Of a stretch of DNA of 64,000 nucleotides, positions 60,329 to 64,000 are shown piece after piece. Under the pieces are notes generated by a model. That model saw nothing but the letters and a program-made list of their open reading frames with translations, made no database searches and had not been told where the DNA came from. Source of the DNA: VXPQ01 sp965232485 (GTDB lineage Bacteria > Bacteroidota > Rhodothermia > Rhodothermales > VXPQ01); the NCBI GenBank assembly GCA_965232485.1, contig OZ246975.1, forward strand, positions 930,001 through 994,000, written 5' to 3'. Both the position numbers and the translations under genes were made by a program. How positions within the stretch are numbered: the stretch's first letter is position 1; every line of letters begins with the position of its first letter.

Positions 60329-62665
60329 TTACCGAATGACCGTGAATTTCCGGAATACGCGATCGCCGTCCGGGGTTTCGACCACGGCGATATAAATACC
60401 GCTGACGAGCAGCTGGCGCGCGCGAGTAGTGAGATTCCACTTCTCGTCGCCGCTCCCGTCGTCGTGCTCAATGGTCTCAATGAGTTCGCCGATCTCCGAG
60501 TAAATCCTGATCGTGCACTCGCCCGGAATATTGAAGAAGGCCACTTCGTCTTCCTTAGTGAAGCGAATGGACTGGTCAGAACCGAGATTGACCGGGTTCG
60601 GCACCACGCGCACATCTTCGATCGTTCCGGTAGCGCCGAACGGCGGACGTTTCAGGTTCGTGGGCTGGTAGGTCTGCGTAAAGTACCGACCGCTGCGCAA
60701 CCGTACGCCCCCGCCCGGAACCCCTGTGAGTCCATTCGGATCGTCCGGAAGCGTTTCGCCGACCGCAACGAGATAGTAGTAATAGTCCGTGCCGCGAACG
60801 GCCGCTTCGTCGTTAAACGACGTCGCGCCGGCGTCCAGCATAGGCCCTTCGCAGTCGGGACGAGCGCCGCGCAAGCAGACATACGGCATTTCGTCTTCCA
60901 CTCGACGGAGCCTGCCCGTGTTCGCATTCTGGTCGGTGCTGCTGATTGCTCCCATCAAATCGCCGGCCTCCCGCACGTAATCGTACGCCGGACTCCACCA
61001 CACATTCCGATCCGTGCGATATACTTCCCAACCGGCGCGGCTGGGGCCGCCTGCCGAAGGCTCCCACGCAAGCTCGATCTGGCCGGGCTTGCCGTTCACC
61101 GAAAAGGTTTTCGGCGGCAAGGGCGGCTGCGCGATCGGGTACGTCGTGAGATCGTTCGACGCTTCGTAGACGGCTCGGGCCGTAACGAAATTCTTGAAGA
61201 GCGAATCCCTCGCCGTAAGCACCCACTGGTTCTTCGTCATGGCTTCAAGGCCCAGATCGTACGCGTCGTGGTAGCTATACGGCACGTCGTCCTTGATCAC
61301 GCCATCGCCATTGGCGTCGTAGCGAATGACGTAATCCTTGTCCCGGCCCGCCAGCTTGAACTCCCGGCCGATCGCAAGCGCCGCGTCGAAGTCCAGGCCG
61401 CCCACGGAACGAGCGAACACGAGGCGCACCTCGTCGCCGAATTCCATGTCATAGGGACCGTACGCTACCGTGGCGGCATGGCCGCCCTGGCGACCCTGGC
61501 TCGGATTGTTCGAGGGATCCCAGAAATTTCCGTCGGTTTCGATGCGGTCCGCCCACATGGGGCACATGCGCGTGCGGGGCACGTCCGAAGAGCATCCCTC
61601 CGGCGCGGCGGTGTGATCCTCGCGCGTCAGAATGCCGTCCTCGTAATACTCAAGGTGCGCGGCGCCCGCGGCGGTCAGTTTCTCGTCCTGGTCCATAAAG
61701 CCGATCGTGCGCGGCTGCACCGCGCGATCAAAGGTGGGATCGCTCATGGAATTCGGAGCGTACAGCGGCATCTCGCCATCGAAATACGCTCCGGAGAGGC
61801 GGCCCAGCGTATCACCCGTGGCCTGCGACCAGTGCGCCTCAAGGATCGGCGCCCCCAGGTTGTCCCAATTCGCCGCGGCATAATCCGGCTCGTAACCCTT
61901 CCACAGGTAATACGCCGTAATGTCGAGGGGATAATCGGCATGGCCGTCGCCCACGGCGTCCACCATGCTGTACTTGCCCCATACCTGGCCGCCGTCGCCG
62001 ACCCACGCGCCTCCCAACGTTCCCCGCCAGCGGTGAACCCAGTAGAAGTACGTCTCCTTCAGGCTCTGGTCCTGCAGCTCGATGTCCGGATCGTCGTCGG
62101 TATTGCCCGTGTTCGTGAAGACGTACTCGACGATATGGTATTCGTCATGGAACGGGTTACTCCAGGCGTAGGCGCGCTTGCGGACGGTAATGCCGATATT
62201 CATGTTCCATACGGATTCCTGAACCCGGTCGGCAGGCAGGTTCGGATCCACCTCGTTCACTACCGCGACGCGGTCGAACGAAGCGACGCCATCCACCGTG
62301 ACTTCCGAATCCTCCCATTTGGCGGTCAGCTTGTCTTCCACCGGGAAGGCGAAATCGACGCCGGGGCTGCGGGGCCCGATACGAGACGTGTAGTACGGGT
62401 AGGCCTGCCCATTGGGATCCGTCCAGTCCTTGGCGCCGATCCAGAAAGCGCCGGAACGCTCATGGGTAGAATTCCTGTGAATGGCCGGGTAGGCCATCAG
62501 ATCCGACGTTTCGTTCTTGACCCCGACCTGGGAGTACCCGTCCTGGTAATCCCCGATGTCGAGCCACGTAATGGTGAACTGGGCAACGGCCGTGCCGGCG
62601 CCCAGCGCCCCGAACGCAAACACAAGGATAGCGCCCGCAAAAAGCTTGTAGCTGACTTTCATCAT
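60329..62665 (-). CDS. T9SS-sorted surface protein (triad cargo, locus A)
   Basis: This has 778 aa from the ATG pair at 62665/62662 before the signal peptide (MKVSYKLFAGAILVFAFGAL, ending in AVAQ); the frame extends upstream to 62911 but would overlap the receptor gene. The N-domain (WLDIGDYQDGYSQVG, FWIGAKDWTD, YHIVEYVFTNTGNTDDDPDI, WGKYSMVDAVGDGH) matches the 43739 protein. A FnIII-like segment (TFSVNGKPGQIELAWEP), the VRVVPNPVN motif and a T9SS type A sorting domain (IRIYSEIGELIETIEH, then SGIYIAVVET) close it. No enzymatic motif is seen; it is a candidate surface partner of the upstream receptor. Confidence 0.82.
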   Translation of the reverse strand: MMKVSYKLFAGAILVFAFGALGAGTAVAQFTITWLDIGDYQDGYSQVGVKNETSDLMAYPAIHRNSTHERSGAFWIGAKDWTDPNGQAYPYYTSRIGPRSPGVDFAFPVEDKLTAKWEDSEVTVDGVASFDRVAVVNEVDPNLPADRVQESVWNMNIGITVRKRAYAWSNPFHDEYHIVEYVFTNTGNTDDDPDIELQDQSLKETYFYWVHRWRGTLGGAWVGDGGQVWGKYSMVDAVGDGHADYPLDITAYYLWKGYEPDYAAANWDNLGAPILEAHWSQATGDTLGRLSGAYFDGEMPLYAPNSMSDPTFDRAVQPRTIGFMDQDEKLTAAGAAHLEYYEDGILTREDHTAAPEGCSSDVPRTRMCPMWADRIETDGNFWDPSNNPSQGRQGGHAATVAYGPYDMEFGDEVRLVFARSVGGLDFDAALAIGREFKLAGRDKDYVIRYDANGDGVIKDDVPYSYHDAYDLGLEAMTKNQWVLTARDSLFKNFVTARAVYEASNDLTTYPIAQPPLPPKTFSVNGKPGQIELAWEPSAGGPSRAGWEVYRTDRNVWWSPAYDYVREAGDLMGAISSTDQNANTGRLRRVEDEMPYVCLRGARPDCEGPMLDAGATSFNDEAAVRGTDYYYYLVAVGETLPDDPNGLTGVPGGGVRLRSGRYFTQTYQPTNLKRPPFGATGTIEDVRVVPNPVNLGSDQSIRFTKEDEVAFFNIPGECTIRIYSEIGELIETIEHDDGSGDEKWNLTTRARQLLVSGIYIAVVETPDGDRVFRKFTVIR

Positions 62666-62716
62666 GGTCTTGTTTCTTATGTAAGAATAACTGCCGGCGA
62701 CGATGGTCTCCGAATA

Positions 62717-62755
62717 GATTCGTCCGGGGGTCGCTGGCCGCCCCCCGGACGAATC
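62717..62755. promoter_or_regulatory. Strong intergenic hairpin between TBDR and cargo genes (locus A)
   Basis: GATTCGTCCGGGGG (62717-62730) is perfectly complementary to CCCCCGGACGAATC (62742-62755), leaving an 11-base loop. It lies 9 bp past the receptor stop and about 50 bp before the cargo ATG. With no U-tract after it on the minus strand, it is more likely a 3'-end stabiliser or partial attenuator than a full terminator. Confidence 0.5.
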
Positions 62756-62763
62756 CGTTTCGT

Positions 62764-64000
62764 TCAGAAGCTTACCCGCAGGCCCAGCGTGACCCGGCGC
62801 GGATTCAGGAAGGTGTTGAACCGGTGGTTCGGCATATCGATGTAGGCCTTGTCCTCCAGTACCTGATCCACGTCGCCCTGGGGAACGTTCTCCCAGGCGC
62901 TGCCCGTCCACCGATGGTACGTATCCGTATCCTGGGCCCAGACCCAGCCGCGCTCGAAACCCTCGTCGGGCGCGTCCGGCAACGTGGCCTTGCCCTCGAT
63001 GGGCTGGAATTCGACGTCCCAGTCACGGAACGTGCCCGGCTTGTCGTCGCCCGGAACCCATACGTAGGGCTCGGTCGTGCCTTCGGGCAACTGGTGGAAA
63101 ATATCCTTGTCCAGATGCAACGACCGCATGTACTCCCCGAGATCGTCTCCCTGACGCTCGAGGAATGCGCCGCCCCAGTTCAAATGCCGCAGGTTGAATA
63201 CATTGTCGATGTCCGCAAACAACTGCAGCCGCGTGGGGCCCGCGCTGAAGTGCTTCGTAAAGCGCAGGTCGAAGTTCCAGTAATCCCGATACCGGACGTT
63301 GTTGCGCACTTCCGGAATGCTCGCAGACACATCGCCCGCCCAGGTCAAAGCCTGGCCCTTGCGCCATTCGCCAAGGAGGCTGACGCGGAAATTCGCCAAG
63401 GGATTCCCGCCGGCGATCTCGGGGCCGAAGCCCTGCGGCGTAAGCACCAGCAGGTTTGCATTCGCGAACGGCTCGGCCACCGGCGCCGACTGCCTGTAAT
63501 CCGTGGAGGTGCGCAGCCAGTTCACCATCTGGAACGAGTTCTCGTAGAATTCCTCGTACCCGAAGTTGCCCGACTTGCGCTGCTGGTACGTGAAGTTCGC
63601 AAAGCCCTGCACCCACTTGCCCCGGTTCTTGGAAACGCTGAGCTCCGCGCCCCGCGTATCCGAGTAATGCCACGGCATCTTGGTGGTGTATTGCACGACC
63701 TCGCCGAGGCTCCGGAAAGTGACTTCCCGTGTTTCTTCCCTGTTGTCCCGATAGTACCCGGAAATACGCACAAGGAATCGATCCAGCACATTCTGGTCGA
63801 AGCCCAGTTCGTACGCCACCGTCTTGGGCAGCGGATGCTCCGGATTCGCCAACTGATCGATGCCGCCCGCCTTGGACTGCTGAATGCCCAGTACGTCGTA
63901 GGCGTCCATCATCTGGCGGAAGTGCCCGTAGTTGAAATACAGTTTGCTGTTCGTGGTGATCGGGAAGGAAATGCCCACGCGCGGGCTGACGCCCAGCTGC
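62764..64000 (-). CDS. TonB-dependent receptor, C-terminal part (5' end off window; locus A, first receptor)
   Basis: The frame is open from the stop at 62764 to the right edge; only about 412 barrel residues are present. The visible sequence (ISFPITTNSKLYFNYGHF, PKTVAYELGFDQN, VLEDKAYIDMPN, final LGLRVSF) aligns closely with the C-terminal part of the 46038 receptor. The signal peptide, regulatory domain and plug must lie beyond 64000. It is followed by the cargo gene, as in the other two triads. Confidence 0.88.
   Translation of the reverse strand, partial: QLGVSPRVGISFPITTNSKLYFNYGHFRQMMDAYDVLGIQQSKAGGIDQLANPEHPLPKTVAYELGFDQNVLDRFLVRISGYYRDNREETREVTFRSLGEVVQYTTKMPWHYSDTRGAELSVSKNRGKWVQGFANFTYQQRKSGNFGYEEFYENSFQMVNWLRTSTDYRQSAPVAEPFANANLLVLTPQGFGPEIAGGNPLANFRVSLLGEWRKGQALTWAGDVSASIPEVRNNVRYRDYWNFDLRFTKHFSAGPTRLQLFADIDNVFNLRHLNWGGAFLERQGDDLGEYMRSLHLDKDIFHQLPEGTTEPYVWVPGDDKPGTFRDWDVEFQPIEGKATLPDAPDEGFERGWVWAQDTDTYHRWTGSAWENVPQGDVDQVLEDKAYIDMPNHRFNTFLNPRRVTLGLRVSF

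Noticed and set aside
60254..62845. An 863-codon antisense open frame over the T9SS cargo gene
   Set aside because: The sense frame has a signal peptide and sorting domain; the antisense product is unstructured and basic.
31437..64000. Classical SusCD polysaccharide utilisation locus
   Set aside because: No SusD-type protein, glycoside hydrolase or polysaccharide lyase is visible; the lipoproteins are DUF4249-like.
1..64000. CRISPR arrays, tRNA or rRNA genes
   Set aside because: I saw no regularly spaced short direct repeats and no sequence resembling tRNA or rRNA; a dedicated scan was not possible.

Overview
The window looks like a chromosomal segment of a GC-rich FCB-group bacterium, most like Rhodothermota/Balneolota or a related marine Bacteroidota lineage. 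This rests on protein families: type IX secretion system (T9SS) C-terminal sorting domains, PorV/PorQ-like barrels, TonB-dependent receptors (TBDRs) with carboxypeptidase-regulatory N-domains, DUF4249-like lipoproteins, CRTAC1-type FG-GAP/UnbV proteins, and weak Shine-Dalgarno sequences. No rRNA, tRNA or taxonomic marker is present, so the assignment is an inference.

Region 1 (1-11892, minus strand) holds a TBDR, a T9SS-sorted surface protein and a PorV-like barrel, followed by a giant PPC-repeat T9SS protein that runs off the left edge. Region 2 (11893-12681) is a divergent intergenic stretch with a relic of an IS3-type transposase, an inverted-repeat element, a dispersed-repeat copy and a possible promoter.

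Region 3 (12682-27940, plus strand) is a phosphonate catabolic cluster. PhnW, a PbfA-like ammonia-lyase and a TIGR03364/PbfD-like flavoenzyme would all feed phosphonoacetaldehyde to PhnY, and PhnA would split the resulting phosphonoacetate into acetate and phosphate. An organophosphate-antiporter-type MFS carrier probably imports substrate. Three exported phosphoesterases (a Tat-exported metallophosphoesterase, a lipoprotein with two alkaline-phosphatase-fold domains, and a T9SS purple acid phosphatase-like protein) are interleaved, which suggests extracytoplasmic release of phosphonates or phosphate from larger esters.

Region 4 (27967-31372, minus strand, convergent with region 3) is a small oxidation operon: GMC oxidoreductase, gluconate-2-dehydrogenase subunit-3-like protein and a Tat-exported sugar isomerase-like TIM barrel.

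Region 5 (31437-64000, minus strand) contains two consecutive, similarly ordered loci. Each runs TBDR, T9SS cargo, PorV-like barrel, CRTAC1/TPR lipoprotein genes, a second TBDR and a DUF4249-like lipoprotein. Locus A is about 49534-64000 and is cut by the right edge; locus B is 31437-49268. Region 1 carries a third copy of the TBDR-cargo-PorV triad. Many starts overlap the preceding stop by four bases, which suggests translational coupling. These loci are the best candidate for a poorly described surface uptake/display system. One embedded alpha/beta hydrolase has lost both its nucleophile and its catalytic histidine.
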